Source: an uncultured Treponema sp.
GTDB taxonomy: Bacteria > Spirochaetota > Spirochaetia > Treponematales > Treponemataceae
Reading direction: 5' to 3'
Assembly (NCBI GenBank): GCA_900317625.1
Contig: ONHK01000004.1
Coordinates: forward strand, 1 to 64,000
Length of the DNA stretch: 64,000 nt
Shown piece after piece: positions 36,477 to 44,257 of the stretch; position 1 is the stretch's first letter; the number at the start of each line of letters is the position of its first letter. Position numbers and translations under genes: made by a program. The notes beneath the pieces were generated by a model, which saw only the letters and a program-made list of their open reading frames with translations, did no database searches and was not told the DNA's origin.

Positions 36477-38117
36477 ATGACAAAAATAAAAGATATGTTC
36501 AAGGAAATCAGAAACAAGCAGATGCGCGCGGCTTTTTACGTTGTGCTTCTTTTCTTTTTCATTTTTATTTTTATTCCGGCAGTTGTGCTTTTTAAAAATG
36601 CGTTCACGCTGAATTCCGGCGCGTTTTCTTTGGGAAATTTTGCCTCGGTTTTTAAATATGGAAAACTTCAGACGGCGTTTTTGCACAGCGTCAATGTTTC
36701 TCTTTTAAGTGCGCTGATTACAACAATTCTTGCGTTTGTTCTGGCTTACACCGTAAATTTTACAAATATTCCGCTTTGGGCAAAAAAAACTTTGCGAACA
36801 CTTGCGGTTTTTCCAATGCTGATTCCTACAATCACTTACGGTTTTGCGATAATTTATTCATTCGGAAAAAATGGGCTTCTTACAAGGCTGATTGGAAAGC
36901 AGTTTTTTGATTTTTATGGTTTTAAAGGTCTGATTTTTGGTTACGTGATTTACACTTTTCCAATTTCGTTTACGCTTTTAACAAATACGATGGCATATAT
37001 TGACAGAAGGTATATTGTTGTTTGCCGTCTTATGGGCGACAGTCGTCTGCGTAGTTTTTTTACTGCGGTAATCCAGCCGCTTTTGGGAACGATTGCCGTT
37101 TCTGTTGTGCAGAGTTTTTTCCTTGCGTTCACTGATTTTGGTATTCCAGCTTCAATCGGCGGGCGCTACACAGTTGTTGCGGGGCTTTTGTACAACACAA
37201 TGCTTGGAAGTCTGCCGGATTTCCATCAAGGTTCTGTGATTGCGCTCTGCATGCTTCTTCCTTCTATTATAAGTATTCTTCTTTTGAATTATCTTCAGCG
37301 TTTTAACGTTCGTTACAATAAAATTGCAATCAACGACAATCAGCCGGATATTGCCCGCGATATAATCTGGACTTTCTTTTCTGTGATTATCTGCGTTCTG
37401 ATTCTTTCATCTTTTGTTGTGGTTTTTGTTGCTCCTTTTGTTGCGGAATGGCCATACAACAATACTTTTACGATGAAGCATTTTGTTTCAGTTTTTAATG
37501 ATAAGTCTCTTGTGCGCGTATTCAAAAATTCCCTGGTTATGAGTTTTTTTACCGCACTTTTCGGGACTTTGCTTGTATACGCAAGTGCGCTGGTTTCTGC
37601 GCGGAACAAGGGCTTGATTCACGGCACAAAAATAATCGAGGCGATTGCCCAGGTTTCAAATACGATTCCGGGAATGGTTTTAGGTATCAGTTTTTTGCTT
37701 GCATTCAGAAAAACGCCGCTGCACAACACGCTTGCAATTCTTGTGTGCTGTAATTTGGTTCACTTTTTTGCAACTCCATATCTGATGATGAAAGCATCGC
37801 TCGACAAAATGAATATTTCTTGGGAAACAACTGCGCGCATACTTGGCGACAACTGGATAAAAACTGTTGCCCGGATTATTACGCCGAACGTTATGCGTAC
37901 CCACCTTGAGATTTTCTGCTATCTTTTCATAAACGGAATGGTTACTGTAAGCGCAGTAGTTTTCCTTGCCGGAGCCAGAACGATGGTGATTACCACAAAA
38001 GTCCAGGAACTCCAGCATTTCGCAAAATTCAACGAAATTTTCATCCTTTCACTTTTGATTCTCGCGGTGAATCTTGTTATAAAAAGCGTTAAGGGAATTG
38101 TGAATAAGAAGCAGTAA
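36477..38117 (+). CDS. ABC transporter permease, two fused domains
   Basis: A 546-residue inner-membrane protein with about 12 membrane helices, made of two tandem binding-protein-dependent permease domains (ThiP/FbpB architecture). Each half has an EAA-like loop: LMGDSRLRSFFTAVIQPLL near residue 187 and ARILGDNWIKTVARIITPNV near 455. Length and layout match the permease family annotated for putative AEP uptake. Follows the ATPase gene in the same unit. Confidence 0.88.
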   Translation: MTKIKDMFKEIRNKQMRAAFYVVLLFFFIFIFIPAVVLFKNAFTLNSGAFSLGNFASVFKYGKLQTAFLHSVNVSLLSALITTILAFVLAYTVNFTNIPLWAKKTLRTLAVFPMLIPTITYGFAIIYSFGKNGLLTRLIGKQFFDFYGFKGLIFGYVIYTFPISFTLLTNTMAYIDRRYIVVCRLMGDSRLRSFFTAVIQPLLGTIAVSVVQSFFLAFTDFGIPASIGGRYTVVAGLLYNTMLGSLPDFHQGSVIALCMLLPSIISILLLNYLQRFNVRYNKIAINDNQPDIARDIIWTFFSVIICVLILSSFVVVFVAPFVAEWPYNNTFTMKHFVSVFNDKSLVRVFKNSLVMSFFTALFGTLLVYASALVSARNKGLIHGTKIIEAIAQVSNTIPGMVLGISFLLAFRKTPLHNTLAILVCCNLVHFFATPYLMMKASLDKMNISWETTARILGDNWIKTVARIITPNVMRTHLEIFCYLFINGMVTVSAVVFLAGARTMVITTKVQELQHFAKFNEIFILSLLILAVNLVIKSVKGIVNKKQ

Positions 38118-38155
38118 AAAGCGGATGTGCTTGCATTATTGCTTCGATGTTGAAA

Positions 38156-38983
38156 CTATTTTTCAAGTTCTTTTACCAAATACGGAATGGCTTTTTCAAA
38201 TTTCACACCGTACCAATGGTCTTTGTCGTCAATTGTTGCTTTTATTGATTCAACGACATAGTTTGCTGCGATTTCTGCGGCTTTCAGCAAAGTTTTTCCG
38301 TTGCAAAGCGAACCTGTGAAAGCCGAGGCAAAAACATCGCCTGTTCCGTGCATTTGAACCGGAAGTTTTTCTGTAAAATAATATTCAACAGATTTTCCAT
38401 TGCAGACTGCAACTCCGAGTTTGTCTTTTTCAAAACTGACTCCTGTAAGGACAATATTTTTTGCGCCAAGCTTTATAAGACCGTTGCAAATGTTTTCTAT
38501 ATAATCCTTTCCGTAATTTTCTGTGCGGTATTCAATTCCCAAAAGGAACGAAGCTTCTGTAATATTTGGAAGAATAACATCAGCTCCATTGCAAAGTTCC
38601 GCCATTTTTTTGGGAAAATCCGGCGCAAATCCTGGATACATTTTTCCATTATCAGCCATTACAGGATCAACTACAACAATAGCGTCTTTTCTGGAAGTTT
38701 CTTTTATGATTTTTTTGATTATCGGAATCTGAGCCTCTGAAACATATCCTGTATAAAACGCGCTGAAGGTTATATTTTCAGTTTTCCAATGATTTAAAAT
38801 ATTCTCCATGTCAAAAGTCAAATCATTGAAAGTCCAGGATTTGAACGCCGTATGATTTGAAAGAACTGAACTTGGAAGAACCGCAGTTTCTATTCCGCAG
38901 GCAGAAATAACAGGAAGCGCAACCGTCAAAGAGCATTGCCCCACGCATGAAATATCTTGAATTGTAAGAAGTCGTTTGTCCAT
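38156..38983 (-). CDS. pdxY: Pyridoxal/pyridoxamine kinase
   Basis: A 275-residue ribokinase-fold vitamin B6 kinase that makes pyridoxal phosphate precursors in the cytoplasm. Signature residues: QDISCVGQCSLTVALPVISACG at the N-terminus, VVDPVMADNGKMY mid-protein, PNITEA and the C-terminal GTGDVFASAF. It is inserted on the opposite strand between the permease and the binding-protein gene of the ABC importer. Its product is the cofactor of the AepT domain encoded in this region; a functional link is possible but unproven. GAGGA precedes the ATG. An 8-bp inverted repeat (ATCAGATT/AATCTGAT) lies in its leader. Confidence 0.92.
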   Translation of the reverse strand: MDKRLLTIQDISCVGQCSLTVALPVISACGIETAVLPSSVLSNHTAFKSWTFNDLTFDMENILNHWKTENITFSAFYTGYVSEAQIPIIKKIIKETSRKDAIVVVDPVMADNGKMYPGFAPDFPKKMAELCNGADVILPNITEASFLLGIEYRTENYGKDYIENICNGLIKLGAKNIVLTGVSFEKDKLGVAVCNGKSVEYYFTEKLPVQMHGTGDVFASAFTGSLCNGKTLLKAAEIAANYVVESIKATIDDKDHWYGVKFEKAIPYLVKELEK

Positions 38984-39212
38984 AAAAATTCCTCGTCTAT
39001 CAGATTCTGTTAAAATACATAAAATCTGATATTATTCATATAATCATTTTAAACAAATTATTATATAACCAGAATTATAGGCGTTGCTGATAAAAATTAA
39101 ATCATATCTTTGTAAAATTTCAGAAAAATCGTATGCTGTCAGGTTTCATATTGTTTTCATTGTTCTTTATATATGACATAATAAAACTATTCTTAATTTT
39201 TAGGATATTGAT

Positions 39213-40187
39213 ATGAAAAAAATCAGACTTTTTACTGCGCTTTTGGCGTGCGTTGCGTTGCTTTCTGGCTGTTCAAAAAAGAATCAGGCGGAAAAGCAGG
39301 TGATTATTTATTCAAATGCCGATGACGAGGCGGTTGTTTCTGTTAAAAAGGCGCTTGATGAAAACGGTTTTGCCGGAAAATACATTTTCCAGTCGTTTGG
39401 AACAAGCGAGCTTGGCGGAAAACTTTTCGCAGAAGGGGCAGACATTGAAGCGGATCTTGTTACAATGAGTTCATTCTATATTGAAAGTGCCCAGAAAATG
39501 AACAATATGTTCAAAGATTTGACATTTCAGGTTGAATCAACAGTTGAACATCCTGCGTTCTACACACCGCTGCTTGCGCTTCAAGGTGCAGTGATTGTCA
39601 ATACAAAACTTTTGAACGAAGACAAAATTCCTTGTCCAAAAAGCATAAAAGATTTAGGAAATCCAGAATACAAAAATCTTGTAAGTGTTGTTGACCCGAT
39701 GGGAAGCACAACTGCATGGCTTATGGTTCAGGCACTTATTTCAGAATATGGCGAAGACGGAGCAAAAAAAGCTTTGACCGCGATTTATAAAAATGCAGGA
39801 CCACACCTCGAACTTTCAGGTTCCGGTCCGATAAAAAAGATTCGTTCCGGTGAAGTTGCTGTTGGATTTGGTCTAAGACATCAGGCTGTCCGCGATAAAA
39901 AAGCCGGTCTTCCAGTTGATTTCGTAGATCCAGTTGAAGGAAATTTTTCTCTTACTGAATCTATTGCGGTTATCAACAAGAAAAAATACAATCCGCTTGC
40001 AATGGAAATGGCGGAATGTATCGTGGAAAAAGCGCGCGCCGATATTCTTAAGGATTATCCTGTTGTGCTGTATGAAGGCGAAACTGTAAGCGCAGAAAAC
40101 CAGGCTTCCAACAGCAAAGTTTTCCCGGAAACTCTTACAACAGAACTTTTAAGAAAACACCAGGAGCTAAGCGAAAGCTGCAAATAA
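39213..40187 (+). CDS. ABC transporter solute-binding lipoprotein, putative AEP-binding
   Basis: A 324-residue binding protein of the iron/thiamine/AEP class. The lipoprotein signal ends LLSGC (Cys-20). Conserved ligand-lobe segments are VDPMGSTTAWLM, ELSGSGPIKKIRSGEVAVGFGLRHQAVRDK and VDPVEGNFSLTES; the last two recall binding proteins annotated for 2-aminoethylphosphonate. It is separated from its likely ATPase and permease genes by the reversed B6-kinase gene. A terminator follows. Confidence 0.85.
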   Translation: MKKIRLFTALLACVALLSGCSKKNQAEKQVIIYSNADDEAVVSVKKALDENGFAGKYIFQSFGTSELGGKLFAEGADIEADLVTMSSFYIESAQKMNNMFKDLTFQVESTVEHPAFYTPLLALQGAVIVNTKLLNEDKIPCPKSIKDLGNPEYKNLVSVVDPMGSTTAWLMVQALISEYGEDGAKKALTAIYKNAGPHLELSGSGPIKKIRSGEVAVGFGLRHQAVRDKKAGLPVDFVDPVEGNFSLTESIAVINKKKYNPLAMEMAECIVEKARADILKDYPVVLYEGETVSAENQASNSKVFPETLTTELLRKHQELSESCK

Positions 40188-40192
40188 AAAAA

Positions 40193-40223
40193 ATTCGGCG
40201 AACTTTTGTCCGCCGGATTTTTT
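40193..40223 (+). terminator. Terminator between convergent genes
   Basis: ATTCGGCG (40193-40200) pairs with CCGCCGGAT (40210-40218), followed by TTTTTT; flanking A run on the other strand. Confidence 0.75.
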
Positions 40224-40233
40224 GAGCATTCTT

Positions 40234-42942
40234 TTAATATTCGATTTTTTCCCAGCCGGAAAAATCATTGAAACCGTTTTTTACAAGAAAATTTGGTTTT
40301 TCAAGCAGAATGTATTTGTTGAAAGTTTTCTTATTCTTAGCTAGATAAAGTTTGAAATTTCTGTGTTTTTCTTGCTGCAGCTTATGGTTCAGAAACGGAT
40401 TTTCAAGATTTTCAATAATTCCGTCAGCTGCTAAAAATATTGTGTCGGCGTTTGTCATAATGGAACTGTCGGATTTTATTTCCGAATTGGAATTGAAATC
40501 CTTGACCATAAGAAGCGGATTGAAAAAAAGCATTGTCTGGTTGTAAAATTCTGTTTCCTCCGCCGAGCCGGATTTTATGTTGTTTCTAAAACCATGGTCT
40601 GAAGTTATTACTACGCGGGTATTATTTAGACAGCCGTTTTCTTTCAGATAATCCAGCCAAAGCGCGATTTGTTTTAATGTTGCGGCGAAAACTTGATAAT
40701 TCATAATCAGGTTTTCGTCATTTGTGTTCAAAGTTTCAGGAATATCGCTCTTTTTTTCGTCAATTGAAATTTCATCATATGTTTTTGTATTTAAATAAGT
40801 TGCAAAATGAGGAGTGTCATTCCCAATAAAAACAAAATTTTTTTCATCTGAAGAAAAATCCGTAAGATTCCGCAAAAAGTACAATGCTGAAAAATTATTT
40901 ATGAAGGATTCTGAATCTTCATAGTCAATGTTTTTTGAAATTCTGCAGAATGAATTTCTAGTTCCAGGCAGCAAAACTTGAAGAATTGAAAAATTGGAAA
41001 TTCCTTTCCGGCAGATTTCGTCAAATTTTATGTTTTCGCATTTTTCTTTTGAATACCGCCTTAAAAATTTCTTGAAGATTCCGTAGGTTTTTATTTCAGG
41101 ATAATTTTCAAATTCGTGGAAATCATTTTTTTCCTTAATTTCTGTAGACGGCAGCCCTGAAACAGACACGGAAAATCCATTTTTCAGGAAATTCAGCGGC
41201 ATTACAAGCGCGGATTCATCGAATTTTTTCTGAAGCGGCACGTCTTTTCTGCTGTTTATGTTTTCCGGCGTGTAGTCGTAGCCGCCAAGCATTGCGGGCG
41301 AGCCGTACAATGTGCAGTTTCCAAAAGAAATTGTGTTTGGAAAATAAGTGAATCCTGCAAATTTTTCTGCAAGTTCCGGCATATCTTTTTGAAAAACCGG
41401 GAAAAACACGGAGGCGGCCCGGTCCAGAAAGAAAACAACAACATTTTCTTTTGTTTTGCTCAGGTGAAAAATTGGTTCAATGTCGCAGTTCAAGTTGTCT
41501 TCTTTCTGGCTTGCAATATTTTTATTGTATGATTCAAAGGTGGTTTTTGTTTTCAGCGCGGATTTTGCGGAAAGAGCAGAAAGTGAAATTGTCAAAATAA
41601 CGCAAATATAAAGGCTTGCTTTCTTCAGCTTTTCAAAGTTGAAAGTTAAAACAACGAAAACGGCAAAAAAACTTGCCAGCGATAAAAAATTCAGCAAAGG
41701 ATAAGATTTTCTTAGAATTTCTCCTTCAACTGTAAATAAAACGTTCAAAGTTCCGTAATTGAATTTGAATACAAATGCGTTCAGAATTGCTGCAATGAAA
41801 ACCGTGAACATCACTTTTGTCATAAGAATTTCAGATTTTTTATCCAGCATTTTGTAAATCAAAAGCGGCCAGGCAACGCAAAGCCCTAGGAACAGAAAAG
41901 CGGATGTTTTTACATAAGAGAAAGGGCTTTCTGTTGCGCCGATGAATGAAAATTCAGCCGCATCAGAGGAAATTACATTCAAAGGAAGCGCGAGCCCCAA
42001 AAGAACGGCGAGCCCTATGCTTGAAAACAGGAACAGAGGAAAAAAATCTTTTTCTGCTGTCTTATTGCTGAATCTGGCATTGATTTTTTTCAAAAAATGA
42101 AAAAGGGTTGGCAGCGCGCAGATGAACAATGCGGCGGCAGTAAGCAAAATCTTTTTTAGCAGATTTGCGTCTGGCTTCAAAATCCAGAAAAGCAGGCACA
42201 ATGAAATAGAAAGAACTGAAATCACGATATTCAGGATTCCTGCTGGATTTCTGCAGGATTTTACTATGTTTTTCGCAAATGAAAACAAGTTGTTTAAAAT
42301 CCAGTAGATTACAAGCCCGCTAGGCGAATCGTACAGAAGTATAAGAAATATGCACGCTAATCCGTAGATTTGTATTTTTTCACGTGCAGAAGATTTTCTT
42401 GAATAAACTGCGGTTGAAAGAACATTGATCAGCGTCATTAAAATCGGCAGTAAATTTATGAAGAACGTATGGTTAAAAATCTTGAAACTGTAAAAATTGT
42501 CAGGCTCGGAAAATGAATTTAAAATGTTTTTAAGAAATGAAGGGGGGGGGGAGGCTTTCAGCAATTCGCAGTTTGAAAGATAATGGTACGCCGCTATGAA
42601 GAACGGAATTTCAATCAGAATCGAAAGTGAATTTTTAAAGGCGTAAAGCGGATGGTAATGGTTTTCCTTGTAAAAAGTCTGAAGAATCATAAAACGCTCG
42701 TCGCCAAAGAAAACCGCTTTTATCCGCTGAATTCCAGGTTTCAGTTTTTCCTGGATTTTTCTTTCCTTGTCCTGCAGGGAGTCTGAAATATTGTAAATCG
42801 GCAGGGCAAGGAAATTTATTGCAAGGCTTACACCGACAATAGCTCCTAATATTCCAAGAAATGGAAGTTCCCTTACAAAAAAATTGAAAACCCAGTCTAT
42901 TATGAGCTCTATCGGTGAAATAAAAATATTGTAAAAAATCAT
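40234..42942 (-). CDS. YidC-like insertase domain fused to phosphoglycerol-transferase/sulfatase domain (copy 1, phase-variable candidate)
   Basis: 902 residues. Residues 1-235 resemble a YidC/Oxa1 core (KLKPGIQRIKAVFFGDERFMILQTFYKENHYHPLYAF, then the membrane segments to IYWILNNLFSF). About eight more hydrophobic segments cover 240-470. From about 495 comes an alkaline-phosphatase-superfamily domain of the LtaS/OpgB type: VVFFLDRAAS, NCTLYGSPAMLGGYDY with the probable nucleophile Thr, and VITSDHGF for metal ligands. Predicted function: transfer of a phosphoglycerol or related group to a surface polymer, facing the periplasm. Residues 131-134 are encoded across ten consecutive C (42542-42551), absent from its paralogue. 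ATG 42942, 14 bp after the glycerophosphotransferase gene. Confidence 0.85.
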   Translation of the reverse strand: MIFYNIFISPIELIIDWVFNFFVRELPFLGILGAIVGVSLAINFLALPIYNISDSLQDKERKIQEKLKPGIQRIKAVFFGDERFMILQTFYKENHYHPLYAFKNSLSILIEIPFFIAAYHYLSNCELLKASPPPSFLKNILNSFSEPDNFYSFKIFNHTFFINLLPILMTLINVLSTAVYSRKSSAREKIQIYGLACIFLILLYDSPSGLVIYWILNNLFSFAKNIVKSCRNPAGILNIVISVLSISLCLLFWILKPDANLLKKILLTAAALFICALPTLFHFLKKINARFSNKTAEKDFFPLFLFSSIGLAVLLGLALPLNVISSDAAEFSFIGATESPFSYVKTSAFLFLGLCVAWPLLIYKMLDKKSEILMTKVMFTVFIAAILNAFVFKFNYGTLNVLFTVEGEILRKSYPLLNFLSLASFFAVFVVLTFNFEKLKKASLYICVILTISLSALSAKSALKTKTTFESYNKNIASQKEDNLNCDIEPIFHLSKTKENVVVFFLDRAASVFFPVFQKDMPELAEKFAGFTYFPNTISFGNCTLYGSPAMLGGYDYTPENINSRKDVPLQKKFDESALVMPLNFLKNGFSVSVSGLPSTEIKEKNDFHEFENYPEIKTYGIFKKFLRRYSKEKCENIKFDEICRKGISNFSILQVLLPGTRNSFCRISKNIDYEDSESFINNFSALYFLRNLTDFSSDEKNFVFIGNDTPHFATYLNTKTYDEISIDEKKSDIPETLNTNDENLIMNYQVFAATLKQIALWLDYLKENGCLNNTRVVITSDHGFRNNIKSGSAEETEFYNQTMLFFNPLLMVKDFNSNSEIKSDSSIMTNADTIFLAADGIIENLENPFLNHKLQQEKHRNFKLYLAKNKKTFNKYILLEKPNFLVKNGFNDFSGWEKIEY
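42542..42551. repeat. Ten-base G/C homopolymer inside the YidC-sulfatase gene
   Basis: Ten G on the plus strand, ten C in the coding sense, giving Ser-Pro-Pro-Pro-Ser in frame. Gain or loss of one unit would shift the frame inside the YidC-like domain. It is by far the longest G or C run noticed in the window. Confidence 0.97.
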
Positions 42943-42956
42943 TCTTTCTCTCGAAT

Positions 42957-44207
42957 TTATTTGCTAGAAGTTTCCACTTTGCTGAGCATGAAGTCAGCGA
43001 TATTTTTTCCGGCTTCGCCTTCGTGCATCCAGGCTTCTGCTTTTGCGGCGTGGCGCGCTTCTTCAAGTTTCTTGCTGTCGCTTACAGACTGAATAACTTC
43101 TTTTATGTTTGCAAATTGCTCTTCTTTCAATTCTGTTCCGAATTTGCGCAAGACTGAATACTGCCACAATTCTTTTCCGTCCAAATCATAGGCATCGTAC
43201 GGGCGCAAGTCCATTCCGGCGTTCACGTACATAACAGGCTTGTCGCAAAGGAATGTGTAGTCAAAAATAATTCCTGAAAAATCAGAAATCATTATGTCTG
43301 CTTTTTTCAGAGAGAAAATATTCTGCCGCTCATAATCCCAAACGATATTTTTGTTGTCTTTGTAGCGCTCCGTAAGGTGTTCGAGCATTTCTGCCTCAGA
43401 TTTTTTTGACTGCGGGTGAGGGCGCACAATAATTCTCCATCCAGTTTTAGAAAGCGGATCAAGAAGTTTTTCTCCATATTTTTTAAGGAGCCCAACATCG
43501 CCCCAGCTTGGCGAAACAAGAACTGTAAACGGATGATTTTCTTCTTCTGGAATATTTGCGATATTCTGTTTATAAACGTCAAGATAAGGACAGCCGACTG
43601 TAACAAGCTCTTTTTTGTTGATTCCGCGTTTTTCTTCAAGGTAGCGAAGGTCTGTTGCCTGATAGTCGCCTGTAAGAAGAACAGAATCAAAAAAATCCAG
43701 CCCGAAAAGTCTGTAAGTTGTTGCGTCATTTGGCATATGAAGGACGTGCGAGTAATGTTTTACATTTTTGCTTCTTTTTAGCTGGTAAACCTGAAGTCCA
43801 GGTGTTGTCATAAGAACAATTCCTGCGCTCAGCATATTAAGTTTTGCAAATGCTGAGTTTCCTTCGCCGATGAATTCCGCTTTTACATAATTATATTTCT
43901 GCTCAAAAATCGGGTCGTTTTTTGAAGATGTAAGATATTCAAGAGGAATTTTTCTTGCTTCAAATTCTTCAACAACAGGCTTGAACGTGTTCCAATACTG
44001 ATTTCCTTCGTTATAGATTACATAAGGCTTGTATGAGGAATCCACTTGCGCGCTTCCGTCTTTTTTGCCTGAAAAAAAGAATTTTATTTTTAGGATTAAT
44101 GCCCTGAATAAAAAGAAAACTGTTGCGGCAGCTCCAATCAAAATACTGAAAAGCATTGAGCCCGTACCTGGATCAATATAAAGCGGTAAAAATGTTGTAA
44201 AAATCAT
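42957..44207 (-). CDS. CDP-glycerol glycerophosphotransferase family protein (TagB/TagF-like)
   Basis: A 416-residue membrane-anchored glycosyl/glycerophosphotransferase. An N-terminal transmembrane segment (SMLFSILIGAAATVFFLFRAL) precedes the TagB/TagF catalytic region with LVSPSWGDVGLLKKYG, IIVRPHPQSKKSE and ISDFSGIIFDYTFLCDKPV, the characteristic Ser/Asp motif. In teichoic-acid systems such enzymes add glycerol-phosphate units from CDP-glycerol on the cytoplasmic side. Here it sits between two YidC-sulfatase fusions in one minus-strand unit, which suggests synthesis and decoration of the same envelope polymer or glycolipid. Confidence 0.9.
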   Translation of the reverse strand: MIFTTFLPLYIDPGTGSMLFSILIGAAATVFFLFRALILKIKFFFSGKKDGSAQVDSSYKPYVIYNEGNQYWNTFKPVVEEFEARKIPLEYLTSSKNDPIFEQKYNYVKAEFIGEGNSAFAKLNMLSAGIVLMTTPGLQVYQLKRSKNVKHYSHVLHMPNDATTYRLFGLDFFDSVLLTGDYQATDLRYLEEKRGINKKELVTVGCPYLDVYKQNIANIPEEENHPFTVLVSPSWGDVGLLKKYGEKLLDPLSKTGWRIIVRPHPQSKKSEAEMLEHLTERYKDNKNIVWDYERQNIFSLKKADIMISDFSGIIFDYTFLCDKPVMYVNAGMDLRPYDAYDLDGKELWQYSVLRKFGTELKEEQFANIKEVIQSVSDSKKLEEARHAAKAEAWMHEGEAGKNIADFMLSKVETSSK

Positions 44208-44257
44208 AATTTCTCCTATTGATTTTGCAAATTTGAATATTTTCTTCTATATATTAA

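Noticed and set aside
35687..40187. Assigning the ABC importer to ferric iron
   Set aside because: The binding protein resembles the iron class in fold, but no paired tyrosine iron site was recognised and the genetic context concerns phosphonates and cofactors; left as AEP-type with reservations.
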